A stretch of DNA of 64,000 bases from a virus. The notes under the pieces were generated by a model. That model ran no database searches. It was given only the letters and a program-made list of their open reading frames with translations, and was not told the DNA's origin. Made by a program: the position numbers and the translations under genes. Position 1 is the stretch's first letter, and every line of letters begins with the position of its first letter. Positions 23,493 to 32,467 of the stretch are shown here, piece after piece. Location: positions 1 to 64,000 of the IMG/VR virus record IMGVR_UViG_3300042896_000283; one strand, written 5' to 3'.

Positions 23493-24546
23493 ATTATTAA
23501 ATGCAGAAGTTAACAAAGGCCTAGGTGATTTCAATAGAGGTATACCAATGGGCTTTGATAGATTAACTAGATATGTAGGTATTCGTAAGGGTATGTATTA
23601 TTTGATAGGTGGTAACACAGGATCAGGTAAGACATCATTTATTGATGATGCATTTGTTCTTAATCCTGTTGATTGGGCTATGTCCAAAGAAGGAATTGCT
23701 TCAGGTATTAAGGTGAAAGTGTGGTATAGGTCCATGGAGAGAAGTAGAACTTATAAGATGGCCAAATGGGTATCTCGTAAAATATTTCTAGACCAGGGTA
23801 TAATTATTCCTGTAGGTAAAATTTTGGGCTGGAATGAGAAGATGACTAAAGATGAGCATGATCTGTTTCTTTATTATAAAGATTATGTAGATCAGCTTAG
23901 TGATATAGTCACCATCATAGATGGTCCAGAGAATCCTGTAGGTATAGCAAAAGAACTAAAAGCTTATGCTGAAGCTAATGGTAAAATAGAACAGTTAGAT
24001 CAATGGAATAAAATATATATTCCTAATGATCCAACACAAATTACCATGGTAGTGATAGATCACATTGGTCTATTAAAAACAACAACAGCTCAACCAACTA
24101 AAAAAGATGCTATTGATAAGATGTCTGATGAACTTAGGTTTGCTAGAGATTTCTATGGATATAGTCCTGTAGTGGTAAGTCAGTTTAACAGAAGCATTTC
24201 TAATCCATCCAGGATAAAGAATGGTGATGTTGAACCTCAGTTAGAAGATTTTGCAGATAGCTCAAGCACACAGAATGATGCTGATGTAGTTATGGCCTTA
24301 TTTGATCCTATGAGATATAAAGTGGCAGATCCTAGTGGATATGACCTAGATAAATTAAAAGATCAATTTGGTGCTAAGTATTTCAGAAGTGTGAGACTAA
24401 TCAAGAATTCATATGGTGCAGACGACTTGCGGATAGGTCTTGCTTTTTTAGGGGAATTAGGATTATTTGCTGAGTTACCTCGTAAAAAAGATATAACAGA
24501 CGCAGATTATGCAAGTGTTATAGATAAAAGCTTTTTTCTAAAATAA
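23482..24546 (+). CDS. DnaB-type replicative helicase
   Basis: 354 residues. Walker A GGNTGSGKTS (about 43-52), Walker B MVVIDHIGLL (about 190), then PVVVSQFNRS, typical of hexameric RecA-fold helicases. The N-terminal primase-interacting domain of cellular DnaB is short or absent, as in many phage versions. It unwinds the fork for the polymerase. Confidence 0.85.
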   Translation: MSFELLNAEVNKGLGDFNRGIPMGFDRLTRYVGIRKGMYYLIGGNTGSGKTSFIDDAFVLNPVDWAMSKEGIASGIKVKVWYRSMERSRTYKMAKWVSRKIFLDQGIIIPVGKILGWNEKMTKDEHDLFLYYKDYVDQLSDIVTIIDGPENPVGIAKELKAYAEANGKIEQLDQWNKIYIPNDPTQITMVVIDHIGLLKTTTAQPTKKDAIDKMSDELRFARDFYGYSPVVVSQFNRSISNPSRIKNGDVEPQLEDFADSSSTQNDADVVMALFDPMRYKVADPSGYDLDKLKDQFGAKYFRSVRLIKNSYGADDLRIGLAFLGELGLFAELPRKKDITDADYASVIDKSFFLK

Positions 24547-24558
24547 ATAACAATAATA

Positions 24559-24590
24559 TTTGGTAGTATCAAATCTTTCTTTTATCTTTA
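24559..24590 (+). promoter_or_regulatory. Promoter of the HNH module
   Basis: TTTG (24559-24562), 20 bases, TATCTTTA (24583-24590). It shares TTTGGTAGT with the promoter at 19041, ahead of another endonuclease. Confidence 0.55.
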
Positions 24591-24604
24591 CAAAAAAATT
24601 TATT

Positions 24605-25279
24605 ATGAAAAAGATTGATGTTACCAATTTTATTGGTACAAAACACAACAGACTTACAATACTAAAAGAAGTAGAACCTATCTTATATAAAAAAGGAGCA
24701 GCTAGAAGAGTATTATGTAAGTGTGACTGTGGTAAACAGAAAGTTATAGATTTCAACTCTATAAGAACAAATAAAAGTAAATCTTGTGGATGCTTGAGTA
24801 AAGAAACATCTACTAAATTACATACTACACATGGTTTAGCAATGTTGTCTGCAGGAGTAAGACATCCTGATTATTCAATTTGGATAAAGATGAAATCAAG
24901 ATGTTTAAACCCTAATGATAAATCTTACAATAATTATGGTGGTAGAGGTATTAAAGTTTGTAAAACTTGGCAAGAATCTTTCGTATCATTTATAGATGAT
25001 ATGGGATGGAGACCAAATAACAAATATTCAATAGAAAGAATAGACTATAACAAAGATTATTGTCCTGACAACTGTAAATGGATTCTTAAATCAGAACAAA
25101 CTAAAAATTGTAGAAGAGTAAAACTTATTGCATATAATGGTAAAGAACATTGTCTAACTGACTTATGTAAACTATTAGGTTTAGTATATTCTACTATGCG
25201 ACATAGAGTTTATGATTTAGGTATTCCATTCGAAGAAGCTGTAAAATATCCTCAACATTACAAATTTAAAAAAGTATGA
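24605..25279 (+). CDS. HNH homing endonuclease, zinc-ribbon type
   Basis: Start at MKKIDVTNF, as the open frame before it covers the promoter. NRLTILKEV, CKCDCGK and SCGCLSKE are the N-terminal zinc module of this HNH family; YGGRGIKVCKTW, SIERIDYNKDYCPDNCKW form the HNH core; an HTH-like tail follows. It overlaps the SF2 helicase start by ATGA. Confidence 0.85.
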   Translation: MKKIDVTNFIGTKHNRLTILKEVEPILYKKGAARRVLCKCDCGKQKVIDFNSIRTNKSKSCGCLSKETSTKLHTTHGLAMLSAGVRHPDYSIWIKMKSRCLNPNDKSYNNYGGRGIKVCKTWQESFVSFIDDMGWRPNNKYSIERIDYNKDYCPDNCKWILKSEQTKNCRRVKLIAYNGKEHCLTDLCKLLGLVYSTMRHRVYDLGIPFEEAVKYPQHYKFKKV

Positions 25280-26364
25280 AAAAAAGTATTAGAGACATTA
25301 GGCAATCAGAATTTGCACAAATGTGGTTAGACAGCGATAGAAGAAAAATTTTGAATTTGTGCCCACGCTTCGGTAAAATAAGAACTAGTATTAATATACT
25401 AGAGCATTTTAAACCTAAACTTAAAAGTGTACTTATTGCTTATCCAGATAATAAGATTAAAGACTCCTGGCAAGCTGATTTTGAAGATAGAGGATATAAT
25501 GATACAAATGTAACATATACTACTCATTTATCATTAAAGAAATATGCTGATAAGAAGTTTGACCTTGTTATTATAGATGAGATACATCTACTGAGTGAAG
25601 CCCAGATAGAAGTATGTAAGGATTTGTTTGATAACAACAAACAGGTTCTTGGTCTCACTGGTACATTAGCCAGTGATACAGAAAGAACTCTTGAAGAAGA
25701 ATTAGATCTTCATGTAATAGCTCATTATCCAATTGAAAAAGCAATTGAAGAAGGAGTTATTGTAGATTATGAGATACATGTTATTAGAGTGCCCTTAGAC
25801 AATCTTGTATATAATGATTACAAAGGAAAACTCAAAACAGAGAAGAAACACTATGATGGATTATCTTGGGTAATCAATAAACTCCAAAATAGTGGATCAG
25901 ACACTATGTTCATGCGTCTTGCAAGAATGAGACTTATTCAATCATCTCTAGCCAAAACTAATGCTACAAAAGCACTTTTGACTAAACATAAAGATGAAAG
26001 AGTGCTAGTATTCTGTGGTACCACTGCTGTAGCAGATAGTCTTGGTATTCCTTCTTTTCATAATAAGTCTAAAGAGAAACAAATCTTTGAAGACTTTGCT
26101 GAAGGAGTGGGTAATCATCTAGCTGTTGTAAAGATTGGTAATACAGGAGTAACATATAAGCCTTTAGATAAAGTGATTATTAACTATTTTGATAGTAATG
26201 CAGAGAACTTAGCTCAAAAGATAATGCGTTGTACAGCTTTTGAATATGATAATGAGAGCAAAAAAGCTCAAATTTATATCATTTCATCAACAGAATCTGT
26301 GGAACTTAAATGGCTATCAAAAGCTTTAGATTTGTTTGATAAAGATAAAATATTTTACTCATGA
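25276..26364 (+). CDS. SF2 DNA helicase
   Basis: 362 residues. LCPRFGKIRTS is a Walker A variant lacking the usual Thr after Lys; VIIDEIHLL is the DExH box; LGLTGTLAS motif III; QKIMRCTAFE motif VI. Likely a UvsW/RecG-like remodelling helicase in phage recombination; exact type uncertain. Confidence 0.8.
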   Translation: MKKSIRDIRQSEFAQMWLDSDRRKILNLCPRFGKIRTSINILEHFKPKLKSVLIAYPDNKIKDSWQADFEDRGYNDTNVTYTTHLSLKKYADKKFDLVIIDEIHLLSEAQIEVCKDLFDNNKQVLGLTGTLASDTERTLEEELDLHVIAHYPIEKAIEEGVIVDYEIHVIRVPLDNLVYNDYKGKLKTEKKHYDGLSWVINKLQNSGSDTMFMRLARMRLIQSSLAKTNATKALLTKHKDERVLVFCGTTAVADSLGIPSFHNKSKEKQIFEDFAEGVGNHLAVVKIGNTGVTYKPLDKVIINYFDSNAENLAQKIMRCTAFEYDNESKKAQIYIISSTESVELKWLSKALDLFDKDKIFYS

Positions 26365-26912
26365 TTTCATGCATCTATACAATAACCAATAAAGTAAATG
26401 GTAAACTTTATATAGGAAAAACTAATAATTTTTTATATAGAATGTCTAAACATAAATATACTTTAAGAAATAATATTCATATAAATGAACATCTTCAACG
26501 TGCTTTTAATAAATATGGAGAAGAATCATTTGATTTTGAAATTCTTGAAGAATGTAATGAAGAGTATTTGTATTCTCAAGAACATTATTGGTGTAATTTG
26601 TTAGATGCATTTAACTATGATAAAGGCTATAATATGAAACCTACACATCCATTAAATAAAAGTGGAAATAGTGCAGAAGCACTTGAAAAAGTTAAAAAAG
26701 CATTAACTGGTAAAAAATTATCTTCAGAACATAAACTAAAGTTATCATTAGCAAAACAAGGTAGAAAATTATCAGATGAAACGAAGTTAAAAATGTCTCA
26801 AGCCAGTAAAGGCAATAAAAAATCTGAAGAACATAAACAAAAAATCTCAGAAGCTAAAAAAGGAGACAAAAATCCTAGATTCGGTAAAATACCTTGGAAT
26901 AAAAAGATATAA
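26361..26912 (+). CDS. GIY-YIG homing endonuclease with NUMOD3 repeats
   Basis: 183 residues. CIYTITN and LYIGKTN form GIY-YIG; QRAFNKYGEESF and SQEHYWCNLLDAF follow. The C-terminal third is four SxEHKxKxSxAxKG-type NUMOD3 repeats, which bind DNA. Starts in an ATGA overlap with the SF2 helicase. Confidence 0.88.
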   Translation: MISCIYTITNKVNGKLYIGKTNNFLYRMSKHKYTLRNNIHINEHLQRAFNKYGEESFDFEILEECNEEYLYSQEHYWCNLLDAFNYDKGYNMKPTHPLNKSGNSAEALEKVKKALTGKKLSSEHKLKLSLAKQGRKLSDETKLKMSQASKGNKKSEEHKQKISEAKKGDKNPRFGKIPWNKKI

Positions 26913-26915
26913 CAC

Positions 26916-26946
26916 TTGATTTTATTAAGAATATATCGTATATTTA
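26916..26946 (+). promoter_or_regulatory. Possible promoter for the ATPase/SSB genes
   Basis: TTG (26916-26918) is followed after 20 bases by TATATTTA (26939-26946). The spacing fits but both boxes are imperfect. The next start is 30 bases downstream. Confidence 0.4.
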
Positions 26947-26976
26947 TAGAATAAATTAACTAAATAAATTAAAACA

Positions 26977-27651
26977 ATGGCAAGTAAATTAGTTGGGATT
27001 GTTGGTGCAACTGGTACTGGAAAGAGTACAGCAATTAAGCACCTAAATCCAGAAGAAACGTACATTATCAATGTTGCAAAGAAAGAGCTTCCTTTCAAGG
27101 GAAGTGAGAAGCTTTACAACACTGAAAACAAAAATTACAAGGAAGTAGAAGATGCAAATGAGATTTCTCGTTTATTAAAAACTATTTCAGACAAAGCTCC
27201 TCACATTAAGAACATCATTATTGAAGACTCTAATTACATTATGGGATTCAATATGGTGAACAAAGCTACAGAAACAGGATTTACCAAATTTAGTGTTATG
27301 GCTAAAGACATGGTGGATCTATTTAGAACTGCTAGACAATTGAGAGAAGACATCACTGTGTTCTATCTTACACATCCAGAAGAAGTGATGGATGGTCAAG
27401 ATGTAATAGGATACAAGATCAAAACTGCAGGTAAGCTTATTGATAACCAAGTGTTATTAGAAGGATTACTAACTGTATGTCTTTATACACTTGTAGAAGA
27501 GAACAAAGATGGAACAGCTAACTATCAATTTGTAACTAATCGTTATAGAAAGTATCCAGCTAAGAGTCCTGATGGAATGTTCCAAGAATTAAAAATACCA
27601 AATAATCTACAAATAGTAGCAGAAAGTTTAACAAATTATTATAACGCTTAA
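26977..27651 (+). CDS. RecA-fold ATPase, Sak4-like
   Basis: 224 residues. Walker A GATGTGKSTA near the N-terminus, Walker B-like NIIIEDSNY, then VFYLTHPEE. Size and motifs fit Sak4-type single-strand annealing ATPases that pair with phage SSB. The SSB candidate is two genes downstream. Assignment moderate. Confidence 0.65.
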   Translation: MASKLVGIVGATGTGKSTAIKHLNPEETYIINVAKKELPFKGSEKLYNTENKNYKEVEDANEISRLLKTISDKAPHIKNIIIEDSNYIMGFNMVNKATETGFTKFSVMAKDMVDLFRTARQLREDITVFYLTHPEEVMDGQDVIGYKIKTAGKLIDNQVLLEGLLTVCLYTLVEENKDGTANYQFVTNRYRKYPAKSPDGMFQELKIPNNLQIVAESLTNYYNA

Positions 27652-27661
27652 TTAAATTAAA

Positions 27662-27916
27662 ATGGAAGAAGAAGTAAGAGCAGAATTAGCATCAGATCGT
27701 ACAGTAGAATGGAACCCAACAAGACAAGAATGTCTTGTAAACTATAGAGTTGAAATTGAATTCTTATCAATAGGGTGTGTAATTAGAGTGGGATGTAAAT
27801 CCATTCCTTTTTCAACACTCAAAGAAGGAATGAAAGCATTAAATGATTATGTTGCTAATCCATATCCAACTAGAAAGATATGGGAAGAAAGATTTTCAAA
27901 ACAAGAAGAATTATAA
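27662..27916 (+). CDS. Hypothetical protein (84 aa)
   Basis: Beta strand-rich centre (NYRVEIEFLSIGCVIRVGCK) with charged ends. Between the ATPase and SSB candidates. No family recognised. Confidence 0.55.
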   Translation: MEEEVRAELASDRTVEWNPTRQECLVNYRVEIEFLSIGCVIRVGCKSIPFSTLKEGMKALNDYVANPYPTRKIWEERFSKQEEL

Positions 27917-27942
27917 ATAACTAACTAAATAAATAAATTACA

Positions 27943-28815
27943 ATGAGTAGTATCGGAGGAAAAAAGAGAGAAAACACAGGAAGTGGTGATTCAGTAAAGA
28001 AAGTAGGATTGTTCGAAGCAAACATTATTGCTATCAATCCAACAATTGAAGAGTATAAAGACAAGCTTGGTATTGAGCTTAAAGAAGACAGTAAAGCTGC
28101 TGAGTATTTAGGTGAGACTAAAGATGGTAATAGTTATGTTCGTTTAGATTTTTGGTTACAAAAAGTTAATACTACAGACAATTACAAAGTGAGCTTTTTC
28201 TTAGAAGATAAAGAACGTGAGAATAAAGATGGAACTAAGAAACAATATATCAATTCTATTGGTATGTGTTCTTGGGCAGGAGATGAAAATGATCTTGCTG
28301 AATGGTTTACTAAAGGAAGAGATTTCAGAGTGGCATATACAGGAGAAGAAGATCTTTATAACTTCATGAGAACATGGTTAGCTGATCTTGATTATCGTGA
28401 TGCAGAAACTGTTCTACAATTAGAATGGAAGAAGTTGATGAGAGGTAATGTAAAAGACATTAAAGACCAAATTGGTGGAGAATGGGCTAAATCTATTATT
28501 GCTCTTGCTACTGTTATTGTTAAAGAAAGGGATGGAGATTCTAAAGAGTATCAAGGTATCTATAATAAAGCCTTCTTAGGTGGATATGCATTGAAACAAT
28601 TTAGACTTGTTGATTATGGAGACAGAAGAGTACAAGATGGTCTTAAAAACAAGAAACCAAAAGATTTGAAAGCACACGAGAAATTCGTAGTAAATGTTAT
28701 AGGTGAATATGGTTGTAAAGACTATTATACACTAAAAGACCTACAGGAGTATAATGCAGATGATAACTTAGTTGCCTCTGATGCATATATTTCTGAAGAT
28801 GGTGATGATTATTAA
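27943..28815 (+). CDS. Putative single-stranded DNA-binding protein
   Basis: 290 residues with an extended, charged body and an acidic C-terminal tail (ISEDGDDY), a hallmark of SSBs that recruit partners. Its position between the Sak4-like ATPase and the primase is consistent. The fold cannot be confirmed by eye. Confidence 0.5.
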   Translation: MSSIGGKKRENTGSGDSVKKVGLFEANIIAINPTIEEYKDKLGIELKEDSKAAEYLGETKDGNSYVRLDFWLQKVNTTDNYKVSFFLEDKERENKDGTKKQYINSIGMCSWAGDENDLAEWFTKGRDFRVAYTGEEDLYNFMRTWLADLDYRDAETVLQLEWKKLMRGNVKDIKDQIGGEWAKSIIALATVIVKERDGDSKEYQGIYNKAFLGGYALKQFRLVDYGDRRVQDGLKNKKPKDLKAHEKFVVNVIGEYGCKDYYTLKDLQEYNADDNLVASDAYISEDGDDY

Positions 28816-28871
28816 TTCAATTAATTGTTAATAAAGGCCTCTATCAGAAATTGTTAATAAGATAATTAAGA

Positions 28872-28930
28872 TATATTTGTTTATTTCAAAAACTAGCCCT
28901 ACCTTGGTAATAAAATACTAAGTGGGGCTA
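28872..28930 (+). promoter_or_regulatory. Promoter box and hairpin before HNH gene
   Basis: TATATTTG at 28872-28879 matches the -7 box. TAGCCC (28894-28899) pairs with GGGCTA (28925-28930) just ahead of the ATG at 28936, followed by ATTTT. The hairpin may end the SSB transcript or shield the start. The interval 28816-28935 holds nothing else that I see. Confidence 0.45.
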
Positions 28931-28935
28931 ATTTT

Positions 28936-29394
28936 ATGAAAAATATTATGGAAAATGTTGAAGTTTGGAAACCAATTGAAGGTTTTAAAAATTATGAAGT
29001 ATCGTCTTTTGGAAGAGTACGAAATGTTAAATTTAATAGAGTTATCAATCCTCATTTGAGTAATGGCTATCAAAGAATAGGCATATCAAGTGGGAAAGGA
29101 AAACAAAAAAAGTTTGCAGTAGGAAGACTTGTTGCAAAAGCATTTCTAGAATCTTATAGTGAAGATTTAGAAGTAGATCATATTGATAGAGTTAGAGCAA
29201 ATAATAATGTTAATAACTTAAGATGTGTTAATAGAAAAGAAAATTTGAATAATTTAACTAAAAGTAAAATATTCAAAATGACAAAGTTTATTGAAACATT
29301 AGCTAAAGAAAATTCTTTAGCTACAATTGATGATCTGGTTAATTATTTTACAAATAACAATGCAGACCTAAACAAATTTATGAGAAGATTTTAA
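28936..29394 (+). CDS. HNH homing endonuclease (NUMOD4 type)
   Basis: 152 residues. EVWKPIEGFKNYEVSSFGRV is the NUMOD4 motif; LEVDHIDRVRANNNVNNLRC is the HNH core. Probably mobile, between SSB and primase genes. Confidence 0.85.
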   Translation: MKNIMENVEVWKPIEGFKNYEVSSFGRVRNVKFNRVINPHLSNGYQRIGISSGKGKQKKFAVGRLVAKAFLESYSEDLEVDHIDRVRANNNVNNLRCVNRKENLNNLTKSKIFKMTKFIETLAKENSLATIDDLVNYFTNNNADLNKFMRRF

Positions 29395-29429
29395 ACAGAA
29401 ATGGTAGAGGTTTTTTATTTTAAAGCTAT

Positions 29430-30431
29430 ATGATACAAGGGAAAAAAAGAATAAACTTAACACCTGATAGCATACTCAATAAGATATCTGAATATGATGT
29501 CTATAAAATGTATATGCCACATCAGAATTGGAAAATAAATGTTGTTACTTATTCACCCTTCAGAAATGAAAAGAATCCATCATTCATTATAGGATATAGA
29601 GGAGGAGCATTAAGATATCATGATTTTGCAGATTCTACCAGAACAGGTGGCTGCTTTGATTTTGTAATGATGCTATTCCATATATCACTGCGTGAAGCAT
29701 TGTTGATGATTGATAGAGATTTTGATTTAGGGATTGTTAATGCATCCTCTACAAAGAATTATGAGAGGATTATCTCTGATTATGCACAACCAACTTCTAC
29801 ATCTAAACGTGAGTTCTTTATTCAAGTGAAAACAAGAAAATTTACACATGAAGAATTGGCATATTGGAATATGTATTATCAGGACATAGATGATCTTAAA
29901 GCTAATAATGTATATTCTATAGACACTGTATATCTAAATAAAAAGAAGTTTCCTATATTGGATTCAGAACTTAGATTTGGTTATCTATATGAAGGGCATT
30001 GGAAGATTTACAGACCATTTGCAGATAGAAAGAATAAGTGGATGCCTAATAATGTACCAATTACCATGATGGATGGATTAGAAGACATCAAAGATTGTGA
30101 TGTTGCATTTATCAATAAGAGTAAGAAGGATTACATGGTGATGAAAAAAATTTACCCATGTTGCTGTGCAGTTCAGAATGAAGGTATGGGATGTTTCTCT
30201 GAAGAGAACGTTGAATATCTAAAAGAAAATTCTGAGAGACAAATCTTAAGCTTTGATAGTGATGAAGCTGGTGTAAAGAATTCTCAATTGATAACTGATA
30301 AGTTTGATTTTGAGTATTGTAATGTACCAAAGCTCTATCTAGGAGAAGGAATAAAAGATTGGGCTGATCTTGCCAGAATACATGGATTAAAAGTTATAGA
30401 AGAATATTTAACACAAAAAGAAATAATATGA
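29430..30431 (+). CDS. DnaG-type primase
   Basis: 333 residues. The N-terminal part (TYSPFRNEKNPSF, GGCFDFVM) follows the primase zinc-domain layout though most Cys ligands are lost. The TOPRIM core shows ILSFDSDEAGVKNS (about 269-282) with DxD-like acidic residues. It synthesises primers for the fork. Confidence 0.8.
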   Translation: MIQGKKRINLTPDSILNKISEYDVYKMYMPHQNWKINVVTYSPFRNEKNPSFIIGYRGGALRYHDFADSTRTGGCFDFVMMLFHISLREALLMIDRDFDLGIVNASSTKNYERIISDYAQPTSTSKREFFIQVKTRKFTHEELAYWNMYYQDIDDLKANNVYSIDTVYLNKKKFPILDSELRFGYLYEGHWKIYRPFADRKNKWMPNNVPITMMDGLEDIKDCDVAFINKSKKDYMVMKKIYPCCCAVQNEGMGCFSEENVEYLKENSERQILSFDSDEAGVKNSQLITDKFDFEYCNVPKLYLGEGIKDWADLARIHGLKVIEEYLTQKEII

Positions 30432-30655
30432 AAATATCAAACATAGAACAAGAAAAAAATATTTACATTGTAACTTTTATACCAAATATTATTGAAAGAT
30501 TTTTTGGTGTAAAAGAAAAAACAAAAAGATATAAAGATACTTGGGATACCTATTCCTTTGGAGGAGGTCATGTATATATTACTGAAAAAGGTAAGGAATT
30601 GACTAATGGAAATTGGATTGCTAAAAGAATAGATAACTGGAGAAGAAGATTCTAA
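30428..30655 (+). CDS. Hypothetical protein (75 aa)
   Basis: Basic, beta-leaning, ends NWRRRF. Coupled to the primase by ATGA. Unknown. Confidence 0.5.
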   Translation: MKISNIEQEKNIYIVTFIPNIIERFFGVKEKTKRYKDTWDTYSFGGGHVYITEKGKELTNGNWIAKRIDNWRRRF

Positions 30656-30665
30656 AGAAAAAATT

Positions 30666-31064
30666 ATGAGTAAATTAACATCAGAAGAACTAAGTGATGT
30701 AGTAATAGAGAGTTTAGCATTAGCTGTAACATTACTAGAGAGATTTGAAACAATGGACCAACATGGTCTTTTTGTACAAAGAGCTAAACAATCTCTTAAA
30801 GGTACAATTCCACATATTGAAGCTTATGTAAGTAAACTAATTACTGTCACTGCAGAAGATGAGGAAGAACATTTTAAGAAGGGAGCTACAGTGATAGCAG
30901 AAATATCAAGTAGATTAGAAACTGCATTAAGTTCTAAAAACATTATAGATATATCTACAAGAAAGAGATGGTTGAAAGATTTCATAGATTCAACAGCATT
31001 ATTTCCAACTCAGAAAGATGAGCTATATGAAGCAATTAGAGATTCAGGAATTTTAAATTATTAA
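30666..31064 (+). CDS. Hypothetical helical protein (132 aa)
   Basis: Nearly all helical with acidic and basic patches; no motif recognised. Part of the replication operon. Confidence 0.55.
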   Translation: MSKLTSEELSDVVIESLALAVTLLERFETMDQHGLFVQRAKQSLKGTIPHIEAYVSKLITVTAEDEEEHFKKGATVIAEISSRLETALSSKNIIDISTRKRWLKDFIDSTALFPTQKDELYEAIRDSGILNY

Positions 31065-31066
31065 TT

Positions 31067-31312
31067 ATGACACTAAAAGAAAAATTTAGAAAAGTATTCA
31101 AAGAACATTTCACAAAAGGAAAAGAAGAAGAATTATTATTAATGGATGTGGATAGTGATTTAGAACAAGTAGCAGATGAATTTGCTATTGAATTTGCGGA
31201 GTGGTTAGATACTTTAATTGATAGATTTGGATTATTGGAATATAAAAGAAACTATATGAATAAGACAAAAAAAGAATTATTAGAAATCTATAAAAAAGAA
31301 AAGGGATTATGA
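31067..31312 (+). CDS. Hypothetical protein (81 aa)
   Basis: Charged and helical, with EFAIEFAEWLDTLIDRF mid-region. Two bases after the previous stop, ATGA overlap with the next. Confidence 0.55.
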   Translation: MTLKEKFRKVFKEHFTKGKEEELLLMDVDSDLEQVADEFAIEFAEWLDTLIDRFGLLEYKRNYMNKTKKELLEIYKKEKGL

Positions 31313-31470
31313 GATGTTCAGACAATGAGCTAGAAATGCTCGAAGAAGAGATTAAAGAGAATATAGAATGGTTGATGGCTGGAAGAAACGATGTAGAATG
31401 CATTAGTGTAGAGAACTTAGAAGGGATTCTAACAAGATTCTTTTATAGAAAAATATCATTATCATTATGA
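31309..31470 (+). CDS. Hypothetical protein (53 aa)
   Basis: Starts MRCSDNELEMLEEEIKENI, acidic then basic (RFFYRKISLSL). Bracketed by ATGA overlaps with both neighbours. Confidence 0.5.
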   Translation: MRCSDNELEMLEEEIKENIEWLMAGRNDVECISVENLEGILTRFFYRKISLSL

Positions 31471-32186
31471 ATTTTCAGAATTTTAAACACCAAATGCATC
31501 CAAGTTGGTATTCCAAACTTAGACCATTTATAGAAAGTGAAGAGTGTGATAAGATTTATGCATTTCTAAAAGCAGAGAGTAAGAGAGGTAAAAGAGTTGC
31601 TCCTCTATCTATGCATGTTTGGAGATGTTTCTTTGAGACACCATTAGACAATTTAAAAGCTGTTATGGTAGGACTATGTCCATATCATACACTTAAAGAT
31701 GATGCTCCAGTAGCAGATGGATTACTTATGGGATGTTCTATTACAGGTAAATTACAACCTACATTAGAACAATTCTATACAGGTATAGAGAAAGAATTCT
31801 ATGATGGATTAAACTTAAATTATATACCAGATCCAGAAGTACACTATCTAGCAAACCAAGGTGTGTTAATGTTGAACGCAGCTTTAACAACAGAGATTAA
31901 TAAAGCAGGAAGTCACCTAGAGATATGGGAACCATTTATTAAATATCTGTTTGAAGAAGTAATTAATCATTTAGGTGTTCCTATTATATTCCTAGGTAAA
32001 GATGCAGCTAAGTATAAGAAATACACAGGCATATTTGCACATGTGTTTGAACTTAGTCATCCAGCATCTGCAGCTTATAAAGGAGCAGAATGGGATACAG
32101 AAGGAGTGTTCAGTAAAGTGGATATATTATTAGAAGAAAACAATGGGTTCACAGTGCAATGGTTGCCTGTAGATATGCCCTTTTAA
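31467..32186 (+). CDS. Uracil-DNA glycosylase family 1-like protein, catalytic Asp absent
   Basis: 239 residues. The uracil-binding layout is clear: VMVGLCPYHT (about 71-80) aligns with GQDPYH, YLANQGVLMLNAALT with the central motif, and ELSHPASAAYKG with the HPSPLSAYRG loop. The Asp that activates water is replaced by Cys (GLCPYH), while the His of the second loop remains. It may be a non-hydrolytic DNA-binding protein or use another mechanism. UDG-family proteins recur in crAss-like phages. Confidence 0.75.
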   Translation: MNFQNFKHQMHPSWYSKLRPFIESEECDKIYAFLKAESKRGKRVAPLSMHVWRCFFETPLDNLKAVMVGLCPYHTLKDDAPVADGLLMGCSITGKLQPTLEQFYTGIEKEFYDGLNLNYIPDPEVHYLANQGVLMLNAALTTEINKAGSHLEIWEPFIKYLFEEVINHLGVPIIFLGKDAAKYKKYTGIFAHVFELSHPASAAYKGAEWDTEGVFSKVDILLEENNGFTVQWLPVDMPF

Positions 32187-32198
32187 ACAATTAAAATT

Positions 32199-32456
32199 AT
32201 GGAAAATCAAATTATTAAAGTTGACAACCTACTTGTAGGTGATGAAGTTATTTATGGATGTGGTAGTGATCTTAGAAGAATAAGAATCATAAGACCTCTT
32301 GTAGTAGCTAAAACTAGAAGTTGGGGTGGACACTATAGTAGTACTAAAGTGGAAGTCCTAAATGCACATGATTTAAATGACAATACAGTAGTAAGAACAA
32401 TATACCTAGATCTTAATTATAGAGGTCTTTGGTTGATAAAAAGAACAGCAATTTAA
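32199..32456 (+). CDS. Hypothetical protein (85 aa)
   Basis: A compact beta-rich protein (NLLVGDEVIYGCGSDLRRIR). No family assigned. Confidence 0.55.
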   Translation: MENQIIKVDNLLVGDEVIYGCGSDLRRIRIIRPLVVAKTRSWGGHYSSTKVEVLNAHDLNDNTVVRTIYLDLNYRGLWLIKRTAI

Positions 32457-32467
32457 AATTATAAAAA

